Part shown: positions 24,555-34,779 of the stretch, piece by piece | How positions within the stretch are numbered: the first letter of the stretch is position 1 | Layout of the letters: each line of letters begins with the position of its first letter | Assembly: GCA_900467745.1 (NCBI GenBank) | Contig: UBQW01000022.1 | Coordinates: 1-64,000 of the forward strand | Origin: Hyphomicrobiales bacterium | GTDB lineage: Bacteria; Pseudomonadota; Alphaproteobacteria; Rhizobiales; Rhizobiaceae | Direction of reading: 5' to 3' | Length of the DNA stretch: 64,000 nucleotides | Program-made: the position numbers and the translations under genes | Notes under the pieces: model-generated | What the model saw: the letters and a program-made list of their open reading frames with translations, nothing else | Databases searched by the model: none | Told to the model about the DNA's origin: nothing

Positions 24555-24591
24555 GCGGGCCGTGCCTCAGACCCCTCATGACACGGCCCGC
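24555..24591 (-). promoter_or_regulatory. Leader hairpin before the small membrane peptide
   Basis: GCGGGCCGTG (24555-24564) and CACGGCCCGC (24582-24591) form a perfect 10-bp stem with a 17-base loop. It ends 22 bases before the ATG at 24532, about 10 bases upstream of the ribosome site. It could regulate translation or mark the mRNA 5' end. Confidence 0.5.
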
Positions 24592-25037
24592 CCAATCCAA
24601 ACGCGACCGCCATCACGTTTCAGGACGATCGCACTCATATGCGACATCAATGCGTCGCGGTATCGCGAATTCTGGGGATGTGGCCGTTTGGCGCATCACT
24701 TTGCGGTGCGCGCGCAAGGGCAAATCGTGAGCGCGAACGGCGTTTGGATCGGCAAATATTTCTCGGCCGGCCCATTCTTGCTGTCAGGTCAAGTTCTCGA
24801 GTTTCTTGATCGGAAATATCTGGGAACGTCTTGAAAAATACTTGGCGAGGCGACGCCCGCGAATTTTTAAGCGGGAGCAACAAGAACAACCCCCAAGTTG
24901 TGCCATTTTCATAAGATTTAGCTAATGGCATCCACACTTTGTTAACTGCGAATTTCTTAGTTTGGCACCCATAGGCTGTAAGAATCAGTCGTAACGCTCT
25001 TCGTTTTAATTCAAGGTTTTATTTATCTGGATCTCCG
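24592..25037. other. AT-richer non-coding stretch upstream of the flagellin
   Basis: About 445 bases with no convincing gene on either strand. The last 200 bases are clearly richer in A and T than the surroundings and must hold the flagellin promoter, but I could not pick a confident -35/-10 pair. A sigma-54-like TGGCAC at 24963 has wrong spacing. No strong ribosome site is visible before the ATG at 25038. Confidence 0.5.
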
Positions 25038-26750
25038 ATGACCTCCCTTTTGACGAATACCTCGGCACTTGCAGCACTACAGACGCTAAGCTCTCTCAAC
25101 TCAGGACTGCAGGAAACCCAGGGCCGGATATCGTCGGGTCTACGCGTGGAAGCGGCTTCCGATAATGCCGCCTACTGGTCCATCGCGACGACGATGCGGT
25201 CCGACAGCAAGGCGGTTTCGGCCGTCTCGGACGCTCTCGGAATGGCATCCGCCAAAGTCGATACAGCCTACGCCGGCACCGACTCGATCGTTGATGTCCT
25301 GACCGAATACAAGGCAAAGCTCGTTGCCGCGACTGAAGACGGTGTCGACAAGGCGAAGATCCAGGATGAACTGAAGCAGCTTAATCTGCAGGTCGAAAGC
25401 ATCGTGGCTTCGTCGAGCTTCAATGGTGTCAACTGGCTGACGACGAATGCTCCGACGCATCTCATGGTCACCGATGATCTTACCACCTCTGTCATGTCGT
25501 CGTTCGTTCGCTCGGATGACGGTTCGGTTAAGGTGGAAACGGAAAGCGTAAACCTTAAGCTCAGCAGCATGCTAAACACCGGTGGCGGCGGCATCCTGCA
25601 AAAGGAACTTGATGGCGTCGGCAATATCGGCGGCTTCCGCGGCACGGGTATCAATTCCGTCGCCCATGAGGGCCACGAGAACCGTGCTTTCACCGGCCCA
25701 GCCACTTTCGGTGCATCCGATTACATCGACTTTGATATTGTGGTCGACGCCGGAGACTATTCCGCCGGCGAGACCTTTACCGCGCTCAGGATCGACAAGA
25801 GCGTGATCGACACTGCTTTGGGCACGACCGACGGCAAGATCGGCAACGCTTCCGACATGCGCAAGGTGCTCAACCAGGTCTTTGCCGATAACGGCGTCCC
25901 CGCGACCGCCAACGAGACGCTTTTCTCCGGTTCACTGACGTCGAACCAGTTCGAGATCGGTTCGCTCGAGACCTCGGGTCATCCTGGCTCCAGCATCAAC
26001 ATAACCGGCGTTACATCGGATTTCGGCGGCGTCTATCCAACCGGCTTTGCGCTGGGCCTGGAAAAAGCGCCGCTCAGCAATCACGACAACATGTATCCCG
26101 AAGCCCACATGACGTTCGGCCGGTCGTTCACCGTCTCCGAGAAAGCGTCCATCACCTTTGACGTGCAGGTTGGCCCCAACCCGCTGCAGACCTATAGGAT
26201 CGACCGGACAACGGTCGATGCCGCGCTTGGCACGAGCGATGGCTATGTCGGCAACGCCACGGACCTGGCCACTGTCATCGCATTCGCCTCGGCGGGCAGC
26301 GACTTGGTGATCACGCCATCCGGCGACACGATCACCTTTTCGGCCGATCGGACCCTCTATCCGGAAGCGGGCAATCGCGCCGCCCGCGTCAGCGTCGGCA
26401 ACGTGCAGTCCGATCCGCCCTGGACGCTTGAGTTCGACCTCGACGAGGTCGATGTCACCGGCTCCGCCTTTGGTGTCGATGAGTATCTCACCGGCGTCGA
26501 GTACATGCTGAAGCGATCGATCGAAAGCGCCAGCACGCTCGGATCGCTGCAGAAGCGTATCGACGGGCAGACGGCTTTCGCAGCCAAGCTCATGGACAGC
26601 CTCGACAGCGGCATTGGCCGTCTGGTCGATGCCGACATGGAGCAGGAATCCTCCAGGCTCGCCGCCCAGCAAACCCAGCAGCAACTCGCCATCCAGGCGC
26701 TGTCGATCGCCAACTCCGCGCCGAGCGGCATCATGAGCCTGTTCCGGTAA
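25038..26750 (+). CDS. Flagellin with an enlarged, internally duplicated variable region
   Basis: A 570-residue filament protein without signal peptide. Residues 1-140 hold the conserved N-terminal coiled-coil (ISSGLRVEAASDNAAYWSIA). Residues 485-570 hold the C-terminal one, ending AIQALSIANSAPSGIMSLFR. The middle (about 200-460) contains two related units: FTALRIDKSVIDTALGTTDG (249-267) resembles QTYRIDRTTVDAALGTSDG (384-402), both followed by a GNASD/GNATD segment. Typical rhizobial flagellins are shorter. It is isolated from other flagellar genes, so it may be an accessory flagellin. Confidence 0.88.
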   Translation: MTSLLTNTSALAALQTLSSLNSGLQETQGRISSGLRVEAASDNAAYWSIATTMRSDSKAVSAVSDALGMASAKVDTAYAGTDSIVDVLTEYKAKLVAATEDGVDKAKIQDELKQLNLQVESIVASSSFNGVNWLTTNAPTHLMVTDDLTTSVMSSFVRSDDGSVKVETESVNLKLSSMLNTGGGGILQKELDGVGNIGGFRGTGINSVAHEGHENRAFTGPATFGASDYIDFDIVVDAGDYSAGETFTALRIDKSVIDTALGTTDGKIGNASDMRKVLNQVFADNGVPATANETLFSGSLTSNQFEIGSLETSGHPGSSINITGVTSDFGGVYPTGFALGLEKAPLSNHDNMYPEAHMTFGRSFTVSEKASITFDVQVGPNPLQTYRIDRTTVDAALGTSDGYVGNATDLATVIAFASAGSDLVITPSGDTITFSADRTLYPEAGNRAARVSVGNVQSDPPWTLEFDLDEVDVTGSAFGVDEYLTGVEYMLKRSIESASTLGSLQKRIDGQTAFAAKLMDSLDSGIGRLVDADMEQESSRLAAQQTQQQLAIQALSIANSAPSGIMSLFR

Positions 26751-26768
26751 TCAAAGTCGAGTGTGTCC

Positions 26769-26809
26769 GGCTGAGGGGAGCGCCCTCAGCCGCTACCGGT
26801 TTTGGTAGC
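26769..26809 (+). terminator. Double hairpin after the flagellin gene
   Basis: GGCTGAGGG (26769-26777) pairs with CCCTCAGCC (26783-26791), directly followed by GCTACC (26792-26797) with GGTAGC (26804-26809). T-tract is weak, but the position 18 bases after the stop suits a 3' end. Confidence 0.6.
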
Positions 26810-26898
26810 ATCGAGCGGTCATCGTCTCAGGCGTCAGCCACGCTATGATCGCGCGAAAGCCGGCGAAATGTCGAAACTCTGAGAAATCTGAAGAAAAA

Positions 26899-26974
26899 TG
26901 GTGCCGCTTGCAGGACTCGAACCTGCGACCCCATCATTACGAATGATGTGCTCTACCACCTGAGCTAAAGCGGC
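26899..26974 (-). tRNA. tRNA-Thr (anticodon CGT)
   Basis: On the minus strand a complete cloverleaf of 76 bases including an encoded ACCA end. The acceptor GCCGCTT pairs with AAGCGGC, the D-arm is GCTC...GAGC, the anticodon loop TTCGTAA gives CGT (reads ACG, Thr), and the T-arm GCAGG-TTCGAGT-CCTGC is standard. Confidence 0.95.
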
Positions 26975-27105
26975 AATCCGGCGGGTGATTTGTGTTCGGC
27001 CCGCGATTTGCATGGCGCTGATACAGGCATTGCCGGAAGATTTCAAGCGCCCTGTCACGTCTTTGGCAAAAAAGAACGCGGCTGTGGAAACATGCCCCGC
27101 GCCGT

Positions 27106-28077
27106 TCAAGCCGGCGAGGGGAGCGCCAGTCGGCCGCGCGCCGCGTCATATTCCTTTTTCATGCGGTCCACGAGCGCCTCGACGGGTTCGACGGCCTTGA
27201 TGGCACCGATGCCCTGGCCGCTGCCCCATATGTCCTTCCAGGCCTTGGCGCCGCCCACGGCCTGTTCGAAATCCATCTTCGAGGCGTCGGCGACCGGCAG
27301 GTTGTCGGGGTCGAGGCCAACGGCCTTGACTGAAGGTTTCAGGTAGTTGCCGGCGACGCCGGTGAAGTAGTTGGAATAGACGATATCGCCGGATGCGCCT
27401 TCGACGATCGCCTGCTTGTAGGCGTCGGAGGCGCGCGCCTCGTCGGTGGCGATGAAGGGGCTTCCGATATAGGCCATGTCGGCGCCCATCGCCTGCGCCG
27501 CCAGGATCGCGCCGCCATTGGCGATCGCGCCGGCAAGCAGAAGCGGGCCGTCGAACCATTCGCGGATCTCCTGCACCAGCGCGAACGGCGAGAGCGTTCC
27601 CGCATGGCCGCCGGCACCCGCCGCCACCGCGATCAACCCGTCGGCGCCCTTGCGGATCGCCGAGTTGGCGTGCCGGTTGTTGATCACGTCATGCAGCACG
27701 ATGCCGCCATAGGAATGCACGGCGGCGTTCACCTCGGGCACCGCGCCGAGCGAGGAGATGACGATCGGCACCTTGTATTTGACACAGAGCATCAGGTCGT
27801 GCTCCAGCCGCTTGTTCGACGTGTGGACGATCTGGTTGACGGCGAAGGGTGCGGCCGGCCGGTCCGGATTGGCGGCGTCGTACGCTGCGAGATCCTCGGT
27901 CATCATCGCAAGCCATTCGTCGAGCTGGCTCTCCGGCCGCGCGTTGAGCGCCGGGAACGCGCCGATCACGCCCGCCTTGCACTGCGCCAGCGTCAGCGCC
28001 GGGTGCGAAATGATGAACAGCGGAGAGGCCACCACGGGCAGTCTGAGGTTTCGCGTCAGGATCGAGGGCAGGGCCAT
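27106..28077 (-). CDS. Nitronate monooxygenase (2-nitropropane dioxygenase family)
   Basis: A 323-residue FMN-dependent TIM-barrel enzyme oxidising nitronates such as propionate 3-nitronate. Motifs are the N-terminal LPVVASPLFIISHPALTLAQ, the GADGLIAVAAGAGGHAG flavin loop with its catalytic-region His, and LLAGAIANGGAILAAQAMGADMAYIGSPF. Monocistronic. Its upstream region carries two overlapping TTGACGT-type half-site palindromes also seen before fadD, suggesting joint catabolic regulation. Confidence 0.9.
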   Translation of the reverse strand: MALPSILTRNLRLPVVASPLFIISHPALTLAQCKAGVIGAFPALNARPESQLDEWLAMMTEDLAAYDAANPDRPAAPFAVNQIVHTSNKRLEHDLMLCVKYKVPIVISSLGAVPEVNAAVHSYGGIVLHDVINNRHANSAIRKGADGLIAVAAGAGGHAGTLSPFALVQEIREWFDGPLLLAGAIANGGAILAAQAMGADMAYIGSPFIATDEARASDAYKQAIVEGASGDIVYSNYFTGVAGNYLKPSVKAVGLDPDNLPVADASKMDFEQAVGGAKAWKDIWGSGQGIGAIKAVEPVEALVDRMKKEYDAARGRLALPSPA

Positions 28078-28093
28078 GGGTCACCGTGAAGAA

Positions 28094-28115
28094 TTGACGT
28101 TTACGAAAACGTCAA
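28094..28115. promoter_or_regulatory. Operator-like inverted repeat upstream of nitronate monooxygenase
   Basis: TTGACGT (28094-28100) and ACGTCAA (28109-28115) flank TTACGAAA, 17-38 bases before the start codon. The half-sites equal those in the fadD palindrome, but the spacing is 8 instead of 2; two overlapping 16-bp sites sharing TTTACGAAA would also fit. Confidence 0.5.
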
Positions 28116-28323
28116 TGTGATAGCAGAGAGTTTTCGCCAGGAAAAGACCGTGTCGCGGTTCCGCCAACATCGGTTGCTCTATAAAAAGGCCTGCCTTTCG
28201 GTATTATCCCCTATTGAACGGGCGCCGTCGGCAGCCTCAGCCTTGCGGTTTGCGGCCTCAGCCGCTACCGCAGTTGCATATTGTTAAGCATATGACGCCT
28301 GTCATCAGCACGAAGGACCGGAC

Positions 28324-29511
28324 GTGAGCGGATTAGAAACGGCTATCAGAACGGCGCTAGACAATGCCGATCGCGACAATCCCGAAGTCCGAGCCAAGAT
28401 CTATCAATCCGCGCGCCAGGCGCTGGAAGCCGGCCTGCGCAAGCAGGACGTCACCGATACCAACGCGATTGCCCATCATCGCCACCGCCTGGAAACGACG
28501 ATCCACATGATCGAGGCGGAGGAGCGACAGCGCCTTCACCCGCGCCAGGGGCCGCCCGAAGTGCCGGTGCCGCCGGTGGTCGATATCCCGCCACCACCAC
28601 CGCCTCGCGCGCCGGACGATTTCGACAGCCCCACCATCGGCGGCGAAACGCGCGCGCCGGCGCCTGACGTCATGGTTGCCGACAATCGCTACGAAGAGGA
28701 CTCCGGCCTCGGTGGCCTGCATGCCGGCGATGCCGATCATCTGGCGGCCGCTCCCGAACCCTTCGTGGCCGAGAAAAAGCCGGCCAACATGGATTTCCGG
28801 CCCGAGCGCGCCGTCGCCCGGCGCAAGCCGCGCAAGTTCTTCTCGCGTCTGCTCGTCTGGTGCGTCCTGCTCGCCTTCATCGGCATGGGCGCCTGGTGGG
28901 CGCACACATCAGGCCTGCTGATGACGGCGGCCGAGCGCGATACCAGCGTCGCCAATCCGCCCGCCACGACCGCGCCGGAGGATTTCAACGGCGCGAGTGA
29001 CAATCACACGGCCGACAGCGACGCCAGCCAGGCGCCGGTCATCGATCCGCAGAATTCCTTCTCCGCCGCCTGGCTCGAAATCTTCAAGCCGTCGGATGCC
29101 AACAAGATCGTCAAAGGTCCGCAGTCGCGCGTCGAGAGCATTGCCGAAAACGATGGTCCGGCGGTCCGCCTCACCTCGCAAAGCGCCGGCGCCGATGGTA
29201 ATGTCGGAATTACGGTTCCGCCCGATATCCTGCAGCAACTCGCCGGCAAATCCTCGACGATCGCCGTCACTTTGCAATCGACCTCCGATGAGCCCACGCA
29301 GATCACCGTCGAATGCGATTTCCAGTCGCTCGGCGATTGCGCCCGTCACCGCTTCACGGTCAACCGCGAGAAGTCGGACGTTCTCCTGCAGGTTCGCTTC
29401 GATCGCTCGCTCGCGCCGACCTCGGCCGGCACGCTTTTGATCAACAGCGACGTGGACGGCAAGGCGAGGGGCATCAACCTCTACGCCGTGCGCATCCTGC
29501 CCGGCCAATAA
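28324..29511 (+). CDS. Membrane-anchored protein of unknown function (395 aa)
   Basis: I do not recognise a named family. Residues 1-70 are helical and charged. Residues 75-170 are Pro- and acid-rich (including a run of prolines near 88-94). A single membrane span follows a basic patch at about 175-193 (RLLVWCVLLAFIGMGAWWAH). Residues 235-395 look like a periplasmic all-beta domain with two cysteines (VECDFQSLGDCARH). The topology would be cytosolic N-terminus and periplasmic C-terminus. GTG start at 28324. Single gene, convergent with ppk2. Confidence 0.75.
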   Translation: MSGLETAIRTALDNADRDNPEVRAKIYQSARQALEAGLRKQDVTDTNAIAHHRHRLETTIHMIEAEERQRLHPRQGPPEVPVPPVVDIPPPPPPRAPDDFDSPTIGGETRAPAPDVMVADNRYEEDSGLGGLHAGDADHLAAAPEPFVAEKKPANMDFRPERAVARRKPRKFFSRLLVWCVLLAFIGMGAWWAHTSGLLMTAAERDTSVANPPATTAPEDFNGASDNHTADSDASQAPVIDPQNSFSAAWLEIFKPSDANKIVKGPQSRVESIAENDGPAVRLTSQSAGADGNVGITVPPDILQQLAGKSSTIAVTLQSTSDEPTQITVECDFQSLGDCARHRFTVNREKSDVLLQVRFDRSLAPTSAGTLLINSDVDGKARGINLYAVRILPGQ

Positions 29512-29551
29512 GGCGGTCGGCAGCCCGCTCAGTTAGTACGCTTGGCCACGA

Positions 29552-30433
29552 TCACTTCAGGAACTTCGGCCCCTGGCCGATGATCTTGTCGTCGAGCTTG
29601 CCGATAGCGTCCTTGTCCTTGCCGTCGTAATCGATGGTCTTCAGTATGTGGCGGATTAGGTTCAATCGGGCGCGGCGCTTGTCGTTGGCGTGCACCACGG
29701 TCCAGGGCGCGAATTCCGTGTGCGTTTCCTTCAGCATCCGGTCGCGCTTTTCACTGTAGTCGTCCCACTTGGTCAGCGCCGCGATATCCATCGACGACAG
29801 CTTCCACACCTTTCGGGGATCATGGCGGCGGTCATGAAACCGCTTCAGCTGCATCTCGCGGCCGATATCCAGGTAGAACTTGAAGAAGAAGATGCCCTCG
29901 TGGCTGATCACCTTCTCGATCTGCGGCGCCTGCGCGAGAAAATCCTCATATTGCTTCGGCGTGCAGAAGCCCATGATCGGCTCGACGCCGGCGCGGTTGT
30001 ACCAGGAGCGGTCGAAGAGCACGAACTCGCCCGCCGTCGGAAACTGCGCGATGTAGCGCTGGAAATACCATTGCCCGGCCTCGCGGTCGGTGGGCTTGGT
30101 CAGCGCCACCACGCGTGCAAGGCGAGGGTTCATGTGCGCGGAAGACGCGGAAATCGCGCCGCCCTTGCCGGCGGCGTCGCGGCCTTCGAACAGCGCCATC
30201 ACGCGCTTGCCGGTCGCCTGCAGCCAGAACTGCACCTTCACCAGCTCGATCTGAAGCGCCTTCAGCTCTTCAAGATACTCTTCTTCCTTGAGCTTCTTGT
30301 TATAGGGAAAGTCGCCCGATTTCAGCGCCTCCTCGTCCACCCAGTCGGGCAGCACCGGATCGTCCACGTCGAAGACGCGCTTCTTGCCCCTGATATCCAG
30401 TTCGACTGCTCTGCTTTCGACGTCTTCCGACAT
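29552..30433 (-). CDS. ppk2: Polyphosphate kinase 2
   Basis: A 293-residue PPK2-family kinase using polyphosphate to phosphorylate nucleoside diphosphates, or the reverse. Walker A is [11 protein letters not shown] (residues 82-92), the lid/Walker B region is [16 protein letters not shown], followed by [14 protein letters not shown] and [22 protein letters not shown] precedes the ATG at 30433. Its placement beside phoR matches the known Sinorhizobium order and links it to phosphate storage. Direction (GTP, ATP or polyP synthesis) cannot be told from sequence. Confidence 0.93.
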   Translation of the reverse strand: MSEDVESRAVELDIRGKKRVFDVDDPVLPDWVDEEALKSGDFPYNKKLKEEEYLEELKALQIELVKVQFWLQATGKRVMALFEGRDAAGKGGAISASSAHMNPRLARVVALTKPTDREAGQWYFQRYIAQFPTAGEFVLFDRSWYNRAGVEPIMGFCTPKQYEDFLAQAPQIEKVISHEGIFFFKFYLDIGREMQLKRFHDRRHDPRKVWKLSSMDIAALTKWDDYSEKRDRMLKETHTEFAPWTVVHANDKRRARLNLIRHILKTIDYDGKDKDAIGKLDDKIIGQGPKFLK

Positions 30434-30573
30434 GGCGATCCTCCTCGGTATGTGCGTAGCCGCCAAGGCGAACATATTTCCTTTTGAAAATCAAACCTCT
30501 CGTCATCGGTAAAAATTATGTGCGCAGTCGGGGTGCATTGTCGGTTTGCTGGCGGCATCGGTAAACTTCTGTC

Positions 30574-31911
30574 ATGAAAGAGCGCTATCAGGCGAAGTTT
30601 GATAGCCAACGAAGAACGAATCGACGTCGCGAGGGGCACTTGGAACAGCAAACGCCATGGACGGCCAAACTGGCGGCGAAGCTCCGTCGGGAGAGCTTCG
30701 TGCTTCTCGTCGCACTGGCGATTGCCTTCATTGCGGTGACCGCTGGCATGAACGGCTGGGGCGTGCTCGGCTTGCTGGCGATCATGCTGCTTGCCATCAT
30801 GTGTTCGTCCGAGCCGCGCCCCCGGGTCGCCTCGTCCCCGCCGGCGTCCGAGATCGAAGAGCCGGCCGCGCGCAGTCTTCTGCCCGAGGTGTCGGCGACG
30901 CTTTCGGCGCTCGACATTCCCGTCATGGTGCTGGCTGGCGATGCTTCCGTGCTGTTTCAGAACCGCGCCGCTGAAAAAGCCTTCGGAGAGATGGTCATCG
31001 GTGCGCATATCTCGGCGCGCCTTCGCTCGCCAGGCATTCTCGACATGGTTCGCGAAACCATCGTCACCAACGCGCCGAACCAGATCGAGCACTCCGAACG
31101 CCTGCCGTCAGAGCGCGTCTATATTGTCCGCAGCTCGCCGGTCGAGCTCGGCGCCGTCGGCGGTGCCAACCATGGCGCAAGCGAGCGCCTGTTTGTCCTG
31201 TCCTTCCGCGACATATCGGAAGTGCGCCGCATCGATCGCATGCGCTCGGATTTCGTGGCCAACGCCAGCCACGAGCTGCGCACGCCGCTCGCTTCGTTGC
31301 GCGGCTTCATCGAAACCATCCAGGGGCCGGCGAAAAGCGATTTCAAGGCGCAGGAACGCTTCCTCGGCATCATGTTCGACCAGACCACGCGCATGAGCCG
31401 CTTGGTCGACGACCTCTTGTCCCTGTCACGTCTGGAGTTGAAGTCGCATATCGCGCCGGATGAGAAGGTGGATCTCGTCCCTCTGCTCGGCCATGTCCGG
31501 GATGCGCTTCTGCCTCTTGCCAATGATGTCGGCGTCGATATCCAGCTGCACCTGCCGGAAGGCCGAGCCGAGGTGGCGGGCGATCGCGACGAGCTTGTCC
31601 AGGTGTTTGAAAACCTGATCGAAAACGCCTGCAAGTATGGCCAGGAAGGCAAACTAGTTGAGGTCTTCCTGAAGAATGGCCCCAGCGGACCCGTCGAGGT
31701 CACCGTCGTCGACAAGGGGCCGGGTATCCCGGCCGAACACGTGCCACGCCTGACGGAGCGCTTCTATCGCGTCAGCATCGAGGATAGCCGCTCCAAGAAG
31801 GGCACCGGCCTTGGGCTTGCCATCGTCAAGCACATCCTCACGCGCCACCGCGCCCGCCTGATCGTCAAGTCCGAGGTCGGCAAGGGAACGAGCTTTACCG
31901 TCCGGTTTTGA
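30574..31911 (+). CDS. phoR: Phosphate regulon sensor histidine kinase
   Basis: A 445-residue inner-membrane kinase: two adjacent membrane spans (about 42-58 and 61-77), a PAS-like domain (108-215), the HisKA box NASHELRTPLASLRG with phosphorylated His233, then N box ENLIENACKYG, G1 DKGPGIP and G2 KKGTGLGLAIVKH. It would phosphorylate PhoB when phosphate is scarce. The start is uncertain: the ATG at 30574 has no ribosome site, whereas TTG at 30640 follows GAGGGG. phoB is six genes downstream. Confidence 0.92.
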   Translation: MKERYQAKFDSQRRTNRRREGHLEQQTPWTAKLAAKLRRESFVLLVALAIAFIAVTAGMNGWGVLGLLAIMLLAIMCSSEPRPRVASSPPASEIEEPAARSLLPEVSATLSALDIPVMVLAGDASVLFQNRAAEKAFGEMVIGAHISARLRSPGILDMVRETIVTNAPNQIEHSERLPSERVYIVRSSPVELGAVGGANHGASERLFVLSFRDISEVRRIDRMRSDFVANASHELRTPLASLRGFIETIQGPAKSDFKAQERFLGIMFDQTTRMSRLVDDLLSLSRLELKSHIAPDEKVDLVPLLGHVRDALLPLANDVGVDIQLHLPEGRAEVAGDRDELVQVFENLIENACKYGQEGKLVEVFLKNGPSGPVEVTVVDKGPGIPAEHVPRLTERFYRVSIEDSRSKKGTGLGLAIVKHILTRHRARLIVKSEVGKGTSFTVRF

Positions 31912-31972
31912 CATAAAAGGCCGTCCGGTCTTTGTGGGTCATGATTTTATCTATGAATTTCAATTGCATAGA

Positions 31973-32028
31973 CTGTCATAAATGTTTCACTGAACTGACA
32001 TAAAAGCTCTTGTCATCAGAGGCTAAAG
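31973..32028 (+). promoter_or_regulatory. Pho box and promoter of the pst operon
   Basis: Units at 11-bp spacing: CTGTCAT (31973-31979), GTTTCAC (31984-31990), CTGACAT (31995-32001) and a poor fourth, GCTCTTG (32006-32012). A -10-like CTAAAG follows at 32023-32028. This is the PhoB direct-repeat arrangement. An extra hairpin GGGCC/GGCCC at about 32063-32077 lies in the leader. Confidence 0.8.
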
Positions 32029-32109
32029 AATGCGTGCCGCTGACAGAGACGGCACCGTCAAAGGGCCGTTCAGGCCCCACCCAGACAGTTATAAGCCCGG
32101 GAGACTATT

Positions 32110-33144
32110 ATGAACGCTTTTAAACTCACGGTCGCTGCACTTGCTGCTTCCGCCGCTTTCGCAGGCGCGGCTGTTGCTCGCGACCAGGTCCAGGTCAGTG
32201 GTTCGTCCACCGTTCTGCCTTACGCCAAGATCGTTGCCGAAACCTTCGGCGAAACCTTCAAGGACTTCAAGACGCCGGTCGTTGAATCCGGTGGTACGGG
32301 CGCTGGCCTCAAGGAATTCTGCAAGGGCGTAGGCCCTGACACGATCGACGTTGCAAACGCTTCGCGTCCGATCAACGCCAAGGAACTGGAAGCCTGCAAG
32401 ACCGCCGGCGTTACCGACATCCAGGAAGTCAAGATCGGCTACGACGGCATCGTCTTCGCAACCGACTCGTCCAACCCTGACGTCGCTTACGAGCCGGCCG
32501 ACCTCTACAAGGCTCTCGCCGCTCAGGTTGTTGTCGACGGCAAGCTCGTCGCAAACCCCTACAAGAAGTGGTCTGAAGTTAACTCCAAGCTCCCGGCTGT
32601 TGATATCGCTGCCTACATCCCCGGCGAAAAGCACGGCACCCGCGAAGTGTTCGAACTGAACGTTCTCGCTGCTGGCTGCAAGGATAGCGGCGCTCTCGAC
32701 GTGATCTCCAAGGAAATCGCTGACAAGGCTGCCCAGAGCAAGGCTTGCGTTGCAGTTCGTAAGGATGGCGCTGCAGTCGACATCGACGGCGACTATCCGG
32801 AAACGCTGGCACGCATCGCTGCCAACAAGACCGGCGTTGGCGTATTCGGCCTCTCCTTCTACGAAAACAACGCTGACAAGCTGAAGGTTGCTACCGTCAA
32901 GGGTATCGTTCCGAGCCCGGAAACGATCGCTGACGGCACCTACCCGGTTTCCCGTCCGCTGTTCTTCTACGTGAAGAAGGCTCACCTGGGCGTTATCCCG
33001 GGCCTGAAGGAATACGTCAACTTCTTCGTATCCGACCAGATGGTTGGCCCTGACAGCCCGCTCGTCGAGTACGGCCTGGTTGCTGCTCCGGACGCTGAGC
33101 GCGAAGCGACCCGCAAGGCAGTCGAAGACGGCAAGACCATGTAA
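32110..33144 (+). CDS. pstS: Phosphate ABC transporter periplasmic binding protein
   Basis: A 344-residue high-affinity phosphate binder. The signal peptide is MNAFKLTVAALAASAAFAGA ending about residue 23. Phosphate-loop motifs VSGSSTVLPYAKIV and ESGGTGAGLKEFCKG are intact, as is ASRPINAKE. GGGAG precedes the ATG. Codon use is more biased (frequent GCT, GTT, CGT) than in neighbouring genes, consistent with very high expression under starvation. A hairpin follows before pstC. Confidence 0.96.
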   Translation: MNAFKLTVAALAASAAFAGAAVARDQVQVSGSSTVLPYAKIVAETFGETFKDFKTPVVESGGTGAGLKEFCKGVGPDTIDVANASRPINAKELEACKTAGVTDIQEVKIGYDGIVFATDSSNPDVAYEPADLYKALAAQVVVDGKLVANPYKKWSEVNSKLPAVDIAAYIPGEKHGTREVFELNVLAAGCKDSGALDVISKEIADKAAQSKACVAVRKDGAAVDIDGDYPETLARIAANKTGVGVFGLSFYENNADKLKVATVKGIVPSPETIADGTYPVSRPLFFYVKKAHLGVIPGLKEYVNFFVSDQMVGPDSPLVEYGLVAAPDAEREATRKAVEDGKTM

Positions 33145-33151
33145 TAAACTT

Positions 33152-33182
33152 TGCCGGCGCGATCCAAAGGGTCGCGCCGGCA
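33152..33182 (+). promoter_or_regulatory. Strong hairpin between pstS and pstC
   Basis: TGCCGGCGCGA (33152-33162) and TCGCGCCGGCA (33172-33182) form an 11-bp perfect stem starting 8 bases after the pstS stop. Lacking a proper T-run, it probably stabilises pstS mRNA and reduces read-through into pstC. Confidence 0.7.
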
Positions 33183-33297
33183 TCGCCTTTGTCCGCTCTA
33201 AGGGAGCGGTGAAGCTGAACTACTCCATGATTGGAAGCCGAGATGGCCGAAGCGCCGTTTCGCTCTTGGGGGCCGAGGGCCTGGGGGACCTTAACGA

Positions 33298-34775
<1,478 letters not shown>

Positions 34776-34779
<4 letters not shown>

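Noticed and set aside
24961..24976. Sigma-54-like TGGCAC element before the flagellin gene
   Set aside because: The downstream GC falls one base short of the strict -24/-12 spacing, so I do not call it a promoter.
30569..30575. Single CTGTCAT Pho half-site at the phoR start
   Set aside because: No second unit at 11 bp on either side; a lone heptamer is expected by chance.
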